Origin: Spodoptera frugiperda | Lineage: Eukaryota; Arthropoda; Insecta; Lepidoptera; Noctuidae | Length of the DNA: 64,000 bases | Direction: 5' to 3' | NCBI RefSeq assembly: GCF_023101765.2 | Contig: NC_064228.1 | Coordinates: 3,526,501 to 3,590,500 of the forward strand | Part shown: positions 62,801-64,000 of the stretch, piece by piece | How the letters are laid out: every line of letters starts with the position of its first letter | Position numbering within the stretch: the first letter of the stretch is position 1 | Notes under the pieces: model-generated | Database searches by the model: none | Told to the model about the DNA's origin: nothing | Seen by the model: the letters and a program-made list of their open reading frames with translations, nothing else | Position numbers and translations under genes: made by a program

Positions 62801-64000
62801 CAATAAAACTACACACACTAAAGACAAAGACAAAGAAAATAAAGCTCTTACACACAGAAAACATGCATCTACTACTTCCAAACCTGAGCGATATATAGAT
62901 GATGATAAAGGAATTGATTACGATTATTCAAATGAAAGTGAACACAGTAATGAAAATATAAATCCTAGTGTTGAAAACGATAATCATAGTGCTGATATTA
63001 TTGAAGAACCGTTCCAAGATTTAACTAGACTTAGAAGTTCCGATAACGTGTTCCAAGAAAAAAAGAACACACGTACATATGAAAGTCTTTCGGAATTCAT
63101 TAAAAAGGCTCGAGACGTATCATTGCGGACACCAGAAGTTACTATGCCTTTCGCGTTAGATGATAGTAAAGGGTACGTAGAACTCACTTATCTAATGAAA
63201 TATCCAAGAATACTTGTGTACCGACCACAGTTTCTTGTGAAAAACCTAATACCATACGATACCTTTGTCAAAACAGCTAATAATTTCAATATGAATAATA
63301 ACGATGTACGTTTGATGAAAATTGTTAGACATTTGCCCGATAAAACTGTTAATGTTCTATTCGAAACTGAAGACTATGACGACCCATTACAGATTCGTAA
63401 CGCTAATGAAACTTTGAATAGTAGGAGGTCTGCTTGGACTAGGAATTATAATATATTACCGGGCTACAAACGACCATCTCCTAAAATTTTACGTGATTTA
63501 GGTACAATCATCGATCAACTTCGTAACACTAATATGCAAAACAGTTTAATTAGGGATGATAAAAATGAGAATTTATTACCAACCGACACTAAGACAGTCA
63601 CTACATATGACAATGAACATACGAGTTCTAAACCAGATACTCTACACGACACATCAACTCCAGATTGCAAATCAACAACAACAACTACTGAGGTAAACGA
63701 CAGTGATATGTTAGGGGTACTAAACAATAGGTTTTCGGAGATAGGTTCAGAATCGTCGCAAAACTTTTACGATGACTTAATGTATTATCCAAAATTAGCA
63801 AACTTTTATAGAGCACACGGAGTAACACCTACATCAACAACGACTATTAAACCTAAACGTAATCCAGCTACATCAATTGCCAAGAAGATTTGGAATGAAT
63901 TGATGAGAATATTGAAAATTAGACTGCAGGTAAAGTCGTTTTCTGACAAGTTAATCCAAAAATGGCAACTGCAGATGCATCATTATGTAATCAGGTGCAT
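59760..64000 (+). CDS. Unrecognised large secreted Asn/Lys/Asp-rich protein, 3' partial
   Basis: Exons 59760-59822, 60141-61052 and 61464-63929 (or open to the window end) join in phase 0 at every junction, at least 1,147 residues. Exon 1 encodes a signal-peptide-like MKNINTCILFIIIGNFNHRIG. Exon 2 starts IHAKNETDLTEDYFEQEARR and is rich in Asn, Asp, Glu and Lys. Exon 3 has a better ordered part near its start (NENLVKLWSNLSKYLNVTEQ to IVKIIKKYAKPFYG), a basic middle, and a region at 63130-63420 with hydrophobic spacing (YVELTYLMKYPRILVYRPQF). Thr runs (STTTTTE, TSTTTIK) and several N-x-S/T sites occur. There are few Cys. No known domain is recognised; a secreted matrix, silk-associated or cuticular role would be speculation. 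Confidence 0.78.
60141..61052 (+). CDS. Exon 2 of the unrecognised secreted protein
   Basis: The acceptor is gcttcacag and the donor GATCAA|gtaagt. It is 304 codons, phase 0 at both ends, Asn/Asp/Glu-rich, with basic patches (KKIKPLRKSIFGNGARRS, NPKRTKVTVLRT). Probably disordered. Confidence 0.8.
61464..64000 (+). CDS. Exon 3 of the unrecognised secreted protein, open to the window end
   Basis: The acceptor is attttctcag. The frame is open from 61464 through the end of the window (over 840 codons). A likely donor CTGCAG|gtaaag at 63929 would end the exon in phase 0. Coding is supported by length and by the absence of stops in AT-rich DNA where stops are otherwise frequent. Confidence 0.8.

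Overview
The window looks like nuclear DNA of a moth or butterfly. It is AT-rich, has long introns with GT-AG splice signals, is packed with tRNA-derived SINEs, 5'-truncated R1-type LINE tails and many small inverted-repeat elements, and carries the ...CAGCAGTGGAC...(GAT)n LINE tail common in Lepidoptera. The species assignment is inference; no database was searched. All three protein-coding genes lie on the + strand, and no minus-strand gene was found.

Gene 1 (3844-37563, 5' end outside the window) is a Dbl-family Rho guanine-nucleotide exchange factor of the PLEKHG1/2/3 type. Ten exons join in frame with no stop (6,884 nt, about 2,294 residues). They encode a tyrosine-motif-rich N-terminal region, a DH domain over four exons, a PH domain over four exons, and a 1.5-kb-codon last exon encoding a disordered tail with Cys pairs and YDVP-type motifs. 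Introns of 13.4 kb and 9.3 kb split the DH domain and hold most of the repeats.

Gene 2 (41748-58711) is a coiled-coil protein that I read as the homologue of SDCCAG8, a centrosome and cilium protein. Fourteen shared exons join in frame and end at a phase-2 donor (54349). From that donor three different downstream routes stay in frame, giving three different C-termini: acidic Lys/Glu-rich, Ser-rich, and Tyr/Gln-rich. Two internal exons of this gene have each been multiplied in tandem, together with their splice donor and the first bases of the following intron (9 donors at 44116-45430; 7 donors at 50912-51786). Later copies cannot simply be added in frame. A decayed R1-clade LINE sits in one intron (48540-50157).

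Gene 3 (59760 to beyond 64000) starts with a small exon encoding a signal peptide, followed by two large exons of an Asn/Asp/Lys-rich, apparently secreted protein of at least 1,147 residues that I do not recognise.

The remaining DNA is intron or spacer. It contains at least fourteen copies of the R1-type LINE 3' tail, two tRNA-SINE families, at least nine families of short inverted-repeat elements (several nested in one another), a 650-bp hAT element with near-perfect 8-bp target duplications, simple repeats, and two dense clusters of TGTCA/TGACA motifs in the largest RhoGEF intron. The genes show no operon-like relation; each has its own UTR and the second and third have their own apparent promoter region.
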